This document shows positions 1 to 9,255 of a stretch of 64,000 nt of DNA, piece by piece. The translations under genes and the position numbers were made by a program. The notes under the pieces were generated by a model. That model was not told where the DNA came from and ran no database searches. It saw only the letters and a list, made by a program, of their open reading frames with translations. The stretch comes from Shinella kummerowiae (lineage in GTDB: Bacteria > Pseudomonadota > Alphaproteobacteria > Rhizobiales > Rhizobiaceae): NCBI RefSeq assembly GCF_009827055.1, contig NZ_WUMK01000001.1, positions 496,001-560,000 of the forward strand. The letters run 5' to 3'. How positions within the stretch are numbered: position 1 is the first letter of the stretch; each line of letters starts with the position of its first letter.

Positions 1-153
1 GGAAAACTGGTGCGCTTCGGCCCGAAATCGAAGGTGCTCTCGCCACCCTTCGACGACTACACCGACCTGCTCCTGAAATCGGTTCCCGAAATGGAAATCG
101 GCTGGCTGGAGAAGGTGCTGACGACACGGCGCATGGAAAGCGCCGGGAACTGA
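1..153 (+). CDS. C-terminal end of a peptide-type ABC transporter ATP-binding protein (partial)
   Basis: The window opens inside a reading frame that runs 50 codons to TGA. The tail contains PPFDDYTDLLL, then SVPEMEIGWLE and ends RRMESAGN. This resembles the C-terminal oligopeptide-binding segment of the long, dual-domain ATP-binding proteins of dipeptide/oligopeptide importers in rhizobia. The catalytic ATPase motifs lie upstream of the window, so the assignment rests on the tail only. The frame is followed by a palindromic repeat that could end the transcript. Confidence 0.6.
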   Translation, partial: GKLVRFGPKSKVLSPPFDDYTDLLLKSVPEMEIGWLEKVLTTRRMESAGN

Positions 154-201
154 GTGAGGCGGGCTGCTCCGGCAGCCCGTCGTTGGCAGCGATGTGCACG
201 C

Positions 202-342
202 TGCCCCTCATCCGGCCTGCCGGCCACCTTCTCCCCGCAAGCGGGGCGAAGGGATATGTCGCACTGGTTTCCAAAGCCAAAATTGCCGCGTAGGGCACGT
301 CCCCTCTCCCCGCTTGCGGGGAGAGGGTTAGGGTGAGGGGCA
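202..342. repeat. Rhizobial intergenic palindromic repeat (RIME-like)
   Basis: The outer ends are inverted copies: TGCCCCTCA at 202-210 and TGAGGGGCA at 334-342. Two palindromes lie inside. One is around 229-254 (CTTCTCCCCGC facing GCGGGGCGAAG). The other is a perfect 26-bp palindrome at 302-327 with 12-bp arms and a two-base centre. Two palindromes in one element of about 140 bp is the layout described for Rhizobium intergenic mosaic elements. It sits between two convergent genes and could fold in RNA from either side and act as a terminator; that role is inferred. Confidence 0.7.
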
Positions 343-388
343 ACGCTTCAGGCGCAAGGCCAGAAACAAGACAGCCGCCATCCAGTGC

Positions 389-730
389 TCAATTCTGCGT
401 GCAGGCCACGTCCCCAAGACGGCTGGCGGACTCGCCCTCGGCCATCACCGTTTCCTCGCCGCGCGCCGTGCAATTGCCCTTCTCTCCAACGCCGGTGCGG
501 AATTTCACCATCGGCTGGCCTTCGATCATGATGCTCGGCACGATCTCGTAGAGTTCCGGCGGGCAATTCACCACGTCGGAGAGGCGAAGCGCCGGCGCGC
601 CGCCGATGAAGACGCTCTTCGAGCCGGACATGGCGCAGGCGGGAATGGGCACCGCCGCATCCTCTGCAAAGGACATGGATGGCCCCGCTAACAACACCAC
701 AGCGACACCTGTAAAGCGCAGAACAGTCAT
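389..730 (-). CDS. Small secreted PAAR-like domain protein
   Basis: The product is 113 residues if it starts at the ATG at 730, which has GGAG about seven bases upstream; a GTG one codon earlier is the alternative. The N-terminus is a clear Sec signal peptide, hydrophobic and ending near SFA-ED. The mature part reads like a PAAR-type beta fold: SVFIGGAPALRLSD with VNCP, then SIMIEGQPMVKF, then GNCTARGE and ASRLGDVAC. PAAR proteins usually cap type VI secretion spikes and are not Sec-exported, and no T6SS gene is nearby, so the role is open. The start shares one base with the stop of the ACT-domain gene, so the two are probably translationally coupled. Confidence 0.65.
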   Translation of the reverse strand: MTVLRFTGVAVVLLAGPSMSFAEDAAVPIPACAMSGSKSVFIGGAPALRLSDVVNCPPELYEIVPSIMIEGQPMVKFRTGVGEKGNCTARGEETVMAEGESASRLGDVACTQN

Positions 731-1146
731 CACGCATCTCCCTTTTCACGCGCCGTCCGGGACAAACCCTTCAGCGTTTCGAGCGCCCGTTCGGCATCCC
801 GCTCGGGAACGAATATATGGTCGTGATGGTAGCCGGCAACCACGTTGGCGCTGATGCCCGCCGCCGTCAGCGCCGTGGCGAAGGCCGCGGTCAGGCCGAC
901 GGCTTCCAGCGAGGAATGCACGGTCAGCGTGATCAGGCGCATCGGCGGGCTCGCGGCCAGTCCTTCTGCGGCCTCGGCTGGCAGGATCAGCGTGATGCCT
1001 TCCTCCTCCCGGAAGAGGCCGATCAGGCCACGGGAAAGGTGGTTTGCCAGGTCGTCAGCCGGCACGCTGGCATAGACGAAAACGCCCTCGACCAGCGCGG
1101 GCTGCATGGTCGCCAGCAGGTCGTCCAGATCGGTCACGCCGCTCAT
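730..1146 (-). CDS. ACT domain-containing protein
   Basis: This 138-residue protein carries a C-terminal ACT-like region (RLITLTVHSSLEAVGLTAAF, then ANVVAGYHHDHIFV) typical of the small ACT_7/DUF2241 family. An N-terminal part (VFVYASVP, EEEGITLIL) is also characteristic of that family. ACT domains usually bind amino acids and regulate enzymes, but stand-alone members of this family have no defined partner. The gene overlaps the hydrolase upstream by 4 bp and the PAAR-like gene downstream by 1-3 bp, so the three probably form an operon. Confidence 0.8.
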   Translation of the reverse strand: MSGVTDLDDLLATMQPALVEGVFVYASVPADDLANHLSRGLIGLFREEEGITLILPAEAAEGLAASPPMRLITLTVHSSLEAVGLTAAFATALTAAGISANVVAGYHHDHIFVPERDAERALETLKGLSRTAREKGDA

Positions 1147-2054
1147 GGGTTCGCCATCCGGCGCACGGCATCACACAACGCAGTAAACCCCACCCTTGCA
1201 CCCTCGCTCATGAAGCGCGCGCGCAACCATGCGTGAATCATCTGCTTCTCCTCGCGGTACTCTACCGGTACGCCGGAAAGGATCAGCCGGGCGGCATAGG
1301 CCCGTGCATCGTCGCGCAGCGGGTCGAAATAGGCACCGGTGATGAAGGCTGGCGGCAATCCGGCCAGGTTTTTCGATTGCAGCGGAAAGGCATGCACCGC
1401 ATCCTCCGGCGCCTGGTAGATCTCACGATAATAGGCAACATCCGCCGTCGAAAGCCCCGGCGCCTCCGCCATGTCCTGATAGGAGCCGGAGACAAGATCA
1501 CCGCCAAGGCCCGGATAGATCAGCGCCTGCCCGACAATGCCTTTCAGCCCCTCGTCCCGCGCCTTCAGCACGATGCCGGCCGCAAGGTTGCCACCCGCAC
1601 TATCGCCGATCACGACAACCGGATGCGGCTCCAGCAGAAGATCGATCAGCACCGCCCAGCAATCATCAAACGCGGCAGGCCAGACATGCTCCGGGGAAAG
1701 CCGGTAGTCGACGGAAACGAGTTCGGCACCCGCCGCCTCGGCAATCTCGGCACAGATCGCGTCATGGCTATCGAGCGATCCCACAACAAAACCGCCGCCA
1801 TGAATATAGAACAGCCGCGTCGCCGTCGTCACGGTCGCCGGTCGGTAGCGGCGCACCGGAATGCGCTCCGCCACCAAGTCATCCTCCTTGACCATGCCCG
1901 CCGGCGGTGGTGCATCGAAAGCGGCGCACAGCGCATCGTACCAGGCACGCTGCTGGGTGATATCGGCATCCACCGCATCGGCAGGATAAAAATCCTCGCA
2001 ACGCTTGTGGAAGGCCAGAATGCCTTGCTCGGTCGGCATGGGGCGTTCGGTCAT
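1143..2054 (-). CDS. Alpha/beta hydrolase of the hormone-sensitive lipase (HSL) family
   Basis: A probable carboxylesterase of 303 residues. The oxyanion-hole motif HGGGF is at 85-89 and the nucleophile elbow GDSAGGN at 150-156, with catalytic Ser152. An acidic residue in YFDPLRDDA and a late His in MIHAWLR would complete the triad. The start at 2054 is chosen because GAGGAG lies six to eight bases upstream; an in-frame ATG 15 codons earlier lacks a good ribosome site. The gene is first in a three-gene overlapping set and is divergent from a LysR gene, which may control it. The substrate is unknown. Confidence 0.85.
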   Translation of the reverse strand: MTERPMPTEQGILAFHKRCEDFYPADAVDADITQQRAWYDALCAAFDAPPPAGMVKEDDLVAERIPVRRYRPATVTTATRLFYIHGGGFVVGSLDSHDAICAEIAEAAGAELVSVDYRLSPEHVWPAAFDDCWAVLIDLLLEPHPVVVIGDSAGGNLAAGIVLKARDEGLKGIVGQALIYPGLGGDLVSGSYQDMAEAPGLSTADVAYYREIYQAPEDAVHAFPLQSKNLAGLPPAFITGAYFDPLRDDARAYAARLILSGVPVEYREEKQMIHAWLRARFMSEGARVGFTALCDAVRRMANP

Positions 2055-2177
2055 GGCGGCTCCTCGTCGGTTGCTGCCATCATAACAAGGCCGTGTCACA
2101 ACGCCTGTCTCGTCCGCGGCTTTCCCAAGGAATTTTCGCCGCTTGCCTCTCCCGAGCCGGCCATATTAACTGCCGCC

Positions 2178-3086
2178 ATGGCATTCACCTTCCGGCAATT
2201 GCAATATTTCGTCGCCGTCGCGGAGCAAGGCTCGGTAACGCGGGCCGCGCAGAACCTGTCGATCTCGCAGTCCTCGATCACCGAGGCGATCAAGGAGCTC
2301 GAATCGGATCTCGGCGTCGCCCTCTTCGATCGCCACCCGCGCGGCCTGACGACGACGCACAATGGCCACCAGTTCCTGCGTCACGCAACAAAGATCCTCG
2401 CCGATGTCTCGGATGCCCGCCGCTCCTTCTCCGACAGTCGCACGGCGGAAAAGGGCCAGCTCAATCTCGGCGTCACCTCGCTCGTTGCCGGTTACGTGCT
2501 GTCCGACCTGCTGTCGCGCTACCGCCGCGCCTTTCCGGGCATCGATGTCAGCGCCATCGAGGACAACGGATCCTATCTCGAACACCTCCTGGTCGGCGGC
2601 GAACTCGACGTCGCCGTCATGGTCATCTCCAACCTGCGCGACCGCATGGCGCTGCAGGCGGAAATCATCGAGACTTCACCCTATCGGCTCTGGCTGCCGA
2701 TCGGCCATCCCCTCGTCTCCGCCGATATCATTTCCGTCAGCGATATCGCCAAGGAACCGCTGATCATGCTGACCGTCGACGAAATCGAGGAGAATACCGG
2801 AAAGCTGCTCTCGGCCCTCGGCGCCCGCCCCCACGTCGCCTTCCGCACCCGCTCGGTGGAAGCGGTGCGCAGCCTCGTCGCCACCGGCGCCGGCATCGCG
2901 CTCTTGCCCGACCTCGTCTACCGCCCCTGGTCGCTGGAAGGCGACCGCATCGAGAGCCGCGACGTCTCCGGCGCGCTGCCGGTCGTGCAGGTCGGCATGG
3001 TCTGGCGCAAGGGCTCCAGCCTGCCGCAGGCGGCGCGCGATTTCGTGGGGCTGGCAGAGGCGCTCAGGAGTGGGCGGGGACGATAA
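2178..3086 (+). CDS. LysR-family transcriptional regulator
   Basis: A typical 302-residue LysR protein. The N-terminal winged helix includes FRQLQYFVAVAEQGSVTRAA and SQSSITEAIKELE. An effector-binding domain follows, with GQLNLGVTSLVAGYVL and LPDLVYRP. The ATG at 2178 is the start that gives the standard N-terminus; the frame stays open much further upstream, but that stretch is antisense to the hydrolase. It is divergent from the hydrolase gene across about 120 bp, the usual arrangement for a LysR regulator and its target. The inducer is unknown. Confidence 0.9.
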   Translation: MAFTFRQLQYFVAVAEQGSVTRAAQNLSISQSSITEAIKELESDLGVALFDRHPRGLTTTHNGHQFLRHATKILADVSDARRSFSDSRTAEKGQLNLGVTSLVAGYVLSDLLSRYRRAFPGIDVSAIEDNGSYLEHLLVGGELDVAVMVISNLRDRMALQAEIIETSPYRLWLPIGHPLVSADIISVSDIAKEPLIMLTVDEIEENTGKLLSALGARPHVAFRTRSVEAVRSLVATGAGIALLPDLVYRPWSLEGDRIESRDVSGALPVVQVGMVWRKGSSLPQAARDFVGLAEALRSGRGR

Positions 3087-3089
3087 TCA

Positions 3090-3530
3090 ATGCAAGTCGA
3101 TTTCCTTCCCTTCACGCACGACAACCTTTTGACGCTCCGTCGGTGGTTCGACGACAAGGAACTGTCAAATCGCCTTTCCTTTCCCGACGACACGTGGTTC
3201 GCCTATGTGACAAACGGGGACACGGCACGGTGCTGGATGGCCTATCGGTCCAACGAAGCCATAGCCGAGATCCAAGTCGATAGGGATGGTGAGCTTGGGT
3301 ATATCGAACTCGCCGTGCGACCCGATCTGCGAGGCCGTGGCATGGGAACAGCCGTGCTTTCAGCATTCCTAGCGGGACCTGGAAAGGCCTATCTGATCCT
3401 CGATGCGCGTATAGATCCGGACAATTCCGTGAGTCTGGCGTGCTTCCAGCGTTGCGGCTTCGAAATCCGGCAGCTTTCGGATGCCGACGGCCTCGTACAA
3501 GTCGTCCGCCAGCAAATCTCAAGACCGTAA
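3090..3530 (+). CDS. GNAT-family N-acetyltransferase
   Basis: The product has 146 residues. The acetyl-CoA pyrophosphate-binding loop is visible as RGRGMGTA at 81-88, preceded by the beta strand YIELAVRP. A later strand (AYLILDARI) and SVSLACFQRCGFE match GNAT motif B. It starts 3 bp after the LysR stop, so it may be cotranscribed. The acceptor cannot be predicted. Confidence 0.85.
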   Translation: MQVDFLPFTHDNLLTLRRWFDDKELSNRLSFPDDTWFAYVTNGDTARCWMAYRSNEAIAEIQVDRDGELGYIELAVRPDLRGRGMGTAVLSAFLAGPGKAYLILDARIDPDNSVSLACFQRCGFEIRQLSDADGLVQVVRQQISRP

Positions 3531-3542
3531 ATCATGTCGATT

Positions 3543-3555
3543 TCGGAATTTCCGA
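3543..3555. promoter_or_regulatory. Perfect dyad upstream of the putrescine operon (candidate operator)
   Basis: TCGGAATTTCCGA is a perfect palindrome with six-base arms around a central T, about 100 bp before the ydcS start. Position and symmetry suggest a regulator site, but no regulator gene is adjacent and a chance occurrence is possible. Confidence 0.25.
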
Positions 3556-3656
3556 TAGCGACATTCTGATTAATGAATTTGCGAAAGCGGCGAAATCGCG
3601 GCACCTTTTCTCCCGGGAACAATACCGCACCAAGCGGATCACACCGGGAGACTGTC

Positions 3657-4817
3657 ATGAAGCGACTTCTGCATTGCTGCACCGCGCTTACCCTTTCGCT
3701 CGCCTTCACCGCATCCGCCCTCGCGCAGGAGCCCCTGAAGGAACTTGGCCCCGGCGAAGGCGAGGTTTCGATCGTCGCCTGGGCCGGCTATATCGAGCGC
3801 GGCGAGACGGACAAGAACTACGACTGGGTCACCGAATTCGAAAAGAAGACGAGCTGCAAGGTTTCCGTGAAGACCGCGGCAACGTCCGACGAAATGGTCG
3901 CGCTGATGAACGAAGGCGGCTTCGACCTCGTCACTGCCTCGGGCGACGCATCGCTCCGCCTCGTTGCCGGCAAGCGCGTCCAGCCGATCAACACCGACCT
4001 CATCCCGAGCTGGAAGACCGTCGACGAGCGGCTGCAGAATGCGCCCTGGAACACGGTGAACGGCGTTCACTACGGCACGCCCTACCTCTGGGGCCCGAAC
4101 GTGCTGATGTACAACACCGACGCCTTCAAGGACGAGGCGCCGAAGAGCTGGAACGTCGTCTTCGAGGAAATGACGCTGCCGGACGGCAAATCCAACAAGG
4201 GCCGCGTGCAGGCCTATGACGGCCCGATCCACATTGCCGACGCCGCGCAATATCTGATGGCGCACAAGCCGGACCTCGGCATCAAGAACCCCTATGAACT
4301 CAACGAAGACCAGTACAAGGCCGCCCTCGACCTGCTGCGCGTCCAGCGCACGCTGGTCGGCCGCTACTGGCACGATGCGATGATCCAGATCGACGACTTC
4401 AAGAACGAAGGCGTCGTGGCATCGGGCTCCTGGCCGTTCCAGGTCAACCTGATGCAGGCGGAAAAGCAGAAGATCGCCTCGACCTTCCCGGAAGAAGGCG
4501 TCACCGGCTGGTCGGACACGACCATGCTGCATGCCGAAAGCCAGCATCCGAACTGCGCCTATATGTGGATGGAACATTCGCTCTCCGCCAAGGTGCAGGG
4601 TGACGCGGCCGCCTGGTTCGGCGCGGTTCCCTCGGTTCCGGCGGCCTGCAAGGGCAATGCGCTGCTGACCGACGAAGGCTGCAAGACCAACGGCTTCGAC
4701 AACTTCGAGAAGATCAACTTCTGGCGCACGCCGGTCTCGAAATGCGAAAGCCAGGGCGAATGCGTGCCCTATCACCGCTGGGTTTCCGACTATATCGGCG
4801 TGATCGGCGGGCGGTAA
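3657..4817 (+). CDS. ydcS: Putrescine ABC transporter substrate-binding protein YdcS
   Basis: A periplasmic binding protein of 386 residues with a signal peptide ending near ALA-QE. It shares long blocks with E. coli YdcS: GYIERGETDK, YDWVTEFEKKT, VKTAATSDEMV, LVTASGDASLRL, GRVQAYDGPI, RYWHD, FKNEGVVASGSWP and TGWSDTTMLH. In E. coli, YdcSTUV is a putrescine importer encoded beside the dehydrogenase gene patD, the same order as here. The ATG at 3657 follows ACCGGGAG and begins the signal peptide. YdcS has also been linked in E. coli to polyhydroxybutyrate synthesis; nothing here tests that. A large inverted repeat separates it from ydcT. Confidence 0.92.
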   Translation: MKRLLHCCTALTLSLAFTASALAQEPLKELGPGEGEVSIVAWAGYIERGETDKNYDWVTEFEKKTSCKVSVKTAATSDEMVALMNEGGFDLVTASGDASLRLVAGKRVQPINTDLIPSWKTVDERLQNAPWNTVNGVHYGTPYLWGPNVLMYNTDAFKDEAPKSWNVVFEEMTLPDGKSNKGRVQAYDGPIHIADAAQYLMAHKPDLGIKNPYELNEDQYKAALDLLRVQRTLVGRYWHDAMIQIDDFKNEGVVASGSWPFQVNLMQAEKQKIASTFPEEGVTGWSDTTMLHAESQHPNCAYMWMEHSLSAKVQGDAAAWFGAVPSVPAACKGNALLTDEGCKTNGFDNFEKINFWRTPVSKCESQGECVPYHRWVSDYIGVIGGR

Positions 4818-4842
4818 CTTAGAACGGCGCCGCGTACACCAA

Positions 4843-4978
4843 CCGATCTCCCCCCTTGTGGGGGAGATGTCACCGAAGGTGACAGAGGGGGGTGGCCGCA
4901 AAGCGGCAAAATCTTATGGAGCGGGTGGGCACCCCCCTCTGCCCTGCCGGGCATCTCCCCCACAAGGGGGGAGATCGG
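4843..4978. repeat. Large intergenic palindromic repeat with perfect 27-bp ends
   Basis: The segment 4843-4869 is repeated exactly as its reverse complement at 4952-4978. Nested inside are a second inverted pair (CAGAGGGGGGTG near 4880 with CACCCCCCTCTG near 4950) and small hairpins TCACC-gaa-GGTGA and GCCGC-aaa-GCGGC. The RNA would fold into a branched, very stable structure. The core CTCCCCCCTTGTGGGGGAG is of the kind seen repeatedly between genes in Rhizobiaceae. It lies between ydcS and ydcT, within what should be one operon. Confidence 0.85.
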
Positions 4979-5057
4979 ATAGACGCGCCGTTTCCCAGCC
5001 TTTGATCCCTTTGCGATGGGCGTTTCGTCCCTCGTCCAAGACAATCCCGGAGCCCCC

Positions 5058-6053
5058 ATGACCGCCGTCCTGTTCCAGCAAGTCTCCCGCCATTTCGGCG
5101 CCGTGCGCGCCGTCGACAGCGTGGATCTCGCCATTGCCGAGGGCGAGTTCTTCGCGATGCTCGGGCCGTCAGGTTCCGGCAAGACGACGTGCCTGCGCCT
5201 GATGGCCGGTTTCGAGCAGCCGACATCCGGCCATATCGAAATCTTTGGCGAGACGGCGGAGGGCGTGCCGCCCTATCGGCGCAACGTCAACACGGTGTTC
5301 CAGGATTACGCCCTCTTCCCGCATCTCTCGATCCTCGAAAACGTCGCCTACGGGTTGATGGTCAAGGGTGTCGGCAAGGCGGAGCGCCTGAAGGCGGCGG
5401 AAGAGGCGCTCGCCATGGTCAAACTGCCCGGCTACGGCACGCGCCGGCCCGGCCAGCTTTCCGGCGGCCAGCGGCAGCGCGTGGCGCTCGCCCGGGCGCT
5501 CGTCAACCGCCCCCGTGTCTTGCTGCTCGACGAGCCGCTTGGCGCGCTCGACCTGAAACTGCGCGAACAGATGCAGGAAGAGCTAAAATCGCTGCAGAAG
5601 TCGCTCGGCATCACCTTCATCTTCGTCACGCATGACCAGGGCGAGGCGCTGTCGATGGCCGATCGCATCGCGGTCTTCAATGACGGCAAGATCCAGCAGC
5701 TCGGCACGCCGGAGGAGGTCTACAAGCGGCCGAAGACTCGCTTCGTCGCCGATTTCGTCGGCTCCTCCAATGTGCTACCGCCGGACTTCGTGGCAAGCCT
5801 CGGCTTCGGCAACAGCCATGCCAGCCTGCGGCCGGAGGATATCACGCTCGGCGAGGGCCCGGGCCGCAAGCCGTTTTCCGGTCGGGTGGTCGCGACCAGC
5901 TTCCTCGGCGCGGCGAACCGCGTGACGGTGGAGGCGGCCGGTGCGCGCGTCGCCGCCATGGTGCCTGCCTCGCTTGCCGTGCCGGCGCAGGGCGAGACGG
6001 TCACCCTCTCCTTCCTGGCCGAAGACCTGCACCAGATGGACGCCACCCCATGA
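5058..6053 (+). CDS. ydcT: Putrescine ABC transporter ATP-binding protein YdcT
   Basis: A 331-residue PotA-type ATPase. It shows Walker A GPSGSGKT (36-43), Q-loop VFQDYALFPH, signature LSGGQRQR, Walker B VLLLDEP, D-loop GALD and switch histidine in VTHDQ. A C-terminal TOBE-like part follows (SLRPEDITLG, FLGAANRVTVE). The ATG at 5058 was chosen because it gives the standard N-terminus, although the Shine-Dalgarno match (GGAG) is modest. Its stop overlaps the start of ydcU by 4 bp. Confidence 0.9.
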   Translation: MTAVLFQQVSRHFGAVRAVDSVDLAIAEGEFFAMLGPSGSGKTTCLRLMAGFEQPTSGHIEIFGETAEGVPPYRRNVNTVFQDYALFPHLSILENVAYGLMVKGVGKAERLKAAEEALAMVKLPGYGTRRPGQLSGGQRQRVALARALVNRPRVLLLDEPLGALDLKLREQMQEELKSLQKSLGITFIFVTHDQGEALSMADRIAVFNDGKIQQLGTPEEVYKRPKTRFVADFVGSSNVLPPDFVASLGFGNSHASLRPEDITLGEGPGRKPFSGRVVATSFLGAANRVTVEAAGARVAAMVPASLAVPAQGETVTLSFLAEDLHQMDATP

Positions 6054-7000
6054 GCGCCGTGGTCGACACCTCCATCCTCGCGCGCCGCGAAGGTGCCTCC
6101 GGACGGCTTTCGGATTTCTTCTGGCGCAACCCGAAGATCCTGCTCTTGCTGATGCTGACGCCGCCACTGCTCTGGCTCGGCGTCATCTATCTCGGCTCAC
6201 TCTTTGCGCTGCTCTTGCAGAGCTTCTTCTCGATCGACGACTTTTCCGGGCTGATCAACTACGAGTTCACGCTCGCCACCTACCGGCAACTGCTCATCCC
6301 GTCGAACTTCGACATCATCCTGCGTACCGTCGTCATGGCCGCGCTGGTGACGCTCGCCTCGGCCATCATCGCCTTCCCGATCGCCTACTACGCGGCGCGC
6401 TATGCGAAGGGAAAGTGGAAGGTCATCTTCTATCTCGGCGTCATGCTGCCGCTGTGGTCGAGCTATCTAGTCAAGGTCTATGCCTGGAAACTGATCCTCG
6501 CCAAGGAAGGAATTATCACCTGGGCGCTCGCCAAGCTCAACCTGCTCTGGCTGCTCGAAGCCTGGCTTTCGCTTCCAGTCGTCGGCGGCTCGTCGCTGTC
6601 GATCAGTTATACCGGCACCTTCATCGTCTTCATCTATGTCTGGATGCCCTTCATGATCCTGCCGATCCAGGCAGCCCTGGAGCGCGTGCAGGGCAACCTG
6701 ATCGAGGCATCGGCCGATCTCGGCGGCAACCCGGCACAGACGTTTCGCTACGTGCTGTTTCCACTGGCCCTGCCCGGCATCATCGCCGGCTCGATCTTCA
6801 CCTTCTCACTGACGCTCGGCGATTACATCATCCCGCAGATCATCGGCTCGTCACGGCTGTTCATCGGCCAGGCGGTCTATGCCCAGCAGGGAACGGCCGG
6901 CAACATCCCGCTCGCCGCCGCCTTCACCGTCGTGCCGATCGTCATCATGGGCCTCTATCTCTGGATGGCCAAGCGACAGGGAGCCTTCGATGCGCTCTGA
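6050..7000 (+). CDS. ydcU: Putrescine ABC transporter permease YdcU
   Basis: An inner-membrane permease of 316 residues with about six hydrophobic segments, first near residues 33-55. The EAA-type loop that contacts the ATPase is [28 protein letters not shown]. It belongs to the PotB-type family and begins within the end of ydcT (ATGA overlap). Its last 11 bp overlap ydcV, so the permease subunits are tightly coupled. Confidence 0.9.
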   Translation: MSAVVDTSILARREGASGRLSDFFWRNPKILLLLMLTPPLLWLGVIYLGSLFALLLQSFFSIDDFSGLINYEFTLATYRQLLIPSNFDIILRTVVMAALVTLASAIIAFPIAYYAARYAKGKWKVIFYLGVMLPLWSSYLVKVYAWKLILAKEGIITWALAKLNLLWLLEAWLSLPVVGGSSLSISYTGTFIVFIYVWMPFMILPIQAALERVQGNLIEASADLGGNPAQTFRYVLFPLALPGIIAGSIFTFSLTLGDYIIPQIIGSSRLFIGQAVYAQQGTAGNIPLAAAFTVVPIVIMGLYLWMAKRQGAFDAL

Positions 7001-7805
7001 CAAGAACACCTCCGCCCCCCTTGGTCTGAAGATCGCCGCCGGTGCCGGCCTCGCTTTCCTGCACCTGCCGATCCTCTTGATCTTCCTCTACGCCTTCACG
7101 ACGGAGGAGAAGAGCTACCAGTTCCCGCCGCCGGGCTACACGCTGCAATGGTTCGCCGTCACCTGGAACCGGCCGGATGTCTGGGCTGCGATGGGCCTTT
7201 CCGTGCGCGTCGCAGCTATCTCGACGGCCATTGCCCTGGTGCTCGGCACGCTCTGCGCCGCCGCCGTGAGCCGCACGAAATTCTTCGGCCGCGAGACGAT
7301 CTCGCTGCTGGTCATCCTGCCGATCGCGCTGCCCGGCATCATCACCGGCATTGCGCTGCGCTCCGCCTTCTCGTTTGCGGAAATCCCCTTCTCGTTCTGG
7401 ACGATCGTGCTCGGCCACGCGACCTTCTGCGTGGTGGTCGTCTACAACAACGCCGTCGCCCGCTTCCGCCGCGTTTCGGGTTCGCTGATCGAGGCGTCGA
7501 TGGATCTCGGCGCCGACAGTTTCCAGACCTTCCGCTACATCATCCTGCCGAACATCGGCACCGCATTGCTCGCCGGCGGCATGCTCGCTTTCGCGCTGTC
7601 CTTCGACGAGGTGATCGTGACGACCTTCACCGCCGGCCAGCAATCGACCCTGCCGATCTGGATGCTCGAAGAGCTTGTGCGCCCACGCCAGCGCCCGGTG
7701 ACGAATGTCGTCGCCATGGTGGTCGTGCTCCTCACCTTCCTGCCGATCCTCGGCGCCTACTACCTCACCCGCGACGGCGACCAGGTCGCCGGCGCCGGCA
7801 AATGA
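6990..7805 (+). CDS. ydcV: Putrescine ABC transporter permease YdcV
   Basis: A PotC-type permease of 271 residues, with the first membrane span around [17 protein letters not shown]. The EAA loop reads [19 protein letters not shown]. The ATG at 6990 lies inside ydcU; the longer open frame upstream is out-of-frame ydcU sequence and was discarded. It pairs with YdcU to form the membrane channel. The aldehyde dehydrogenase gene follows after 22 bp. Confidence 0.9.
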   Translation: MRSDKNTSAPLGLKIAAGAGLAFLHLPILLIFLYAFTTEEKSYQFPPPGYTLQWFAVTWNRPDVWAAMGLSVRVAAISTAIALVLGTLCAAAVSRTKFFGRETISLLVILPIALPGIITGIALRSAFSFAEIPFSFWTIVLGHATFCVVVVYNNAVARFRRVSGSLIEASMDLGADSFQTFRYIILPNIGTALLAGGMLAFALSFDEVIVTTFTAGQQSTLPIWMLEELVRPRQRPVTNVVAMVVVLLTFLPILGAYYLTRDGDQVAGAGK

Positions 7806-7827
7806 ACCAACGATAGGGAGAACCACG

Positions 7828-9255
7828 ATGGACACCCAGATGCTGATCGGCGCACGCTTCGAAGCCGGCACCGAGATGGAAGAGCACATCCTGAACCCGA
7901 AGACCGGCGGCAAGATCGTCGATCTGCCGGAGGCCTCCTACGCGCAGATCGACGCCGCCGTGGACGCCGCCGAAAAGGCTTTCGTCTCCTGGGCGACAAC
8001 CACGCCTGCCGAACGCTCCGGCTACCTCCTGCGGATCGCCGATGCCATCGAGAAGGACGCCGATGCCTTTGCGGCGCTGGAATCGCTGAACTGCGGCAAG
8101 CCGATCAACGCGGCGCGCAATGACGAACTGCCGGCCATCGTCGATTGCTGGCGCTTCTTCGCCGGCGCGATCCGCACATTGCAGGCGCCGGTCGCCGCCG
8201 AATACCTGCCCGGTTTCACCTCGATGGTCCGCCGTGACCCGATCGGCATCGTCGGTTCGATTGCGCCGTGGAACTACCCACTGATGATGATGGCCTGGAA
8301 GCTGGCGCCGGCCATTGCCGGCGGCAACACCGTCGTTTTCAAGCCGTCCGAACAGACGCCGCTGACGGCGCTGAAGATGGCCAAGCTTCTGGCCGATATC
8401 CTGCCGGAGGGCGTCGTCAACATCGTGCTCGGCCGCGGCGAGACGGTCGGCAACACGCTGATCAACCATCCGAAGATCAACATGGTGTCGATCACCGGCG
8501 ACATCGCGACCGGCAAGAAGGTGCTGGCCGCCGCTGCAAAAACCGTCAAGCGCACGCATCTGGAACTCGGCGGCAAGGCCCCCGTCGTCGTCTTCGACGA
8601 TGCCGACATCGACGCCGTCGTCGCGGGCATCCGCGCTTTCGGCTATTACAATGCCGGCCAGGACTGCACCGCTGCCTGCCGCATCTACGCGCAGGATGGC
8701 ATCTACGAAAAACTCGTCGCCGACCTCTCCGCCGCCGTCTCGACCATCAAGTACAACGACCCGGACGACTCGCAAAACGAGATCGGCCCGCTGATTTCCA
8801 AGCGCCAGCGCGACCGTGTCGCGAGCTTCGTCGAGCGCGCCGCCGAGGTGAAGCATATCGAGATCACCACGGGCGGCCGCGCCGGCAGCGACGACGGTTA
8901 CTTCTTCCAGCCGACGGTGGTGGCCGGCGCCACGCAGGACGACGAGATCGTGCGCCGCGAGGTCTTCGGCCCCGTCGTCTCGGTCACCCGCTTTTCCGAG
9001 GCCGAGCAGGCGATCACCTGGGCGAACGATAGCGACTACGGCCTCGCCTCCTCCGTCTGGACGAAGGATATCGGCAAGGCGATGAAGGCGGCAGCCCGGC
9101 TGCAATATGGCTGCACCTGGATCAACACGCATTTCATGCTGACGACCGAGATGCCGCATGGCGGCGTCAAGCAGTCCGGCTATGGCAAGGACATGTCGAT
9201 CTACGCGCTGGAAGACTACACCGCCGTGCGCCACGTCATGATCAACCACGGCTGA
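7828..9255 (+). CDS. patD: Gamma-aminobutyraldehyde dehydrogenase PatD
   Basis: This NAD-dependent enzyme oxidises 4-aminobutanal, formed from putrescine by transamination, to GABA. The 475 residues align closely with E. coli PatD (YdcW): [11 protein letters not shown] (Asn149), FKPSE (Lys172), [11 protein letters not shown] (general base Glu246) and [15 protein letters not shown] (nucleophile Cys280). The ending [11 protein letters not shown] also matches. Betaine-aldehyde dehydrogenases are close relatives, but the context of a putrescine importer supports PatD. No putrescine aminotransferase gene is in the window. A good ribosome site (AGGGAG) precedes the ATG at 7828. Confidence 0.9.
   Translation: MDTQMLIGARFEAGTEMEEHILNPKTGGKIVDLPEASYAQIDAAVDAAEKAFVSWATTTPAERSGYLLRIADAIEKDADAFAALESLNCGKPINAARNDELPAIVDCWRFFAGAIRTLQAPVAAEYLPGFTSMVRRDPIGIVGSIAPWNYPLMMMAWKLAPAIAGGNTVVFKPSEQTPLTALKMAKLLADILPEGVVNIVLGRGETVGNTLINHPKINMVSITGDIATGKKVLAAAAKTVKRTHLELGGKAPVVVFDDADIDAVVAGIRAFGYYNAGQDCTAACRIYAQDGIYEKLVADLSAAVSTIKYNDPDDSQNEIGPLISKRQRDRVASFVERAAEVKHIEITTGGRAGSDDGYFFQPTVVAGATQDDEIVRREVFGPVVSVTRFSEAEQAITWANDSDYGLASSVWTKDIGKAMKAAARLQYGCTWINTHFMLTTEMPHGGVKQSGYGKDMSIYALEDYTAVRHVMINHG

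Noticed and set aside
1044..2177. N-terminal extension of the LysR frame upstream of 2178
   Set aside because: The upstream part is antisense to the hydrolase, and the LysR helix-turn-helix begins normally at the ATG at 2178.
4817..5057. Short frames across the palindromic repeat between ydcS and ydcT
   Set aside because: They consist of translated repeat sequence, differ on each strand and have no family features.
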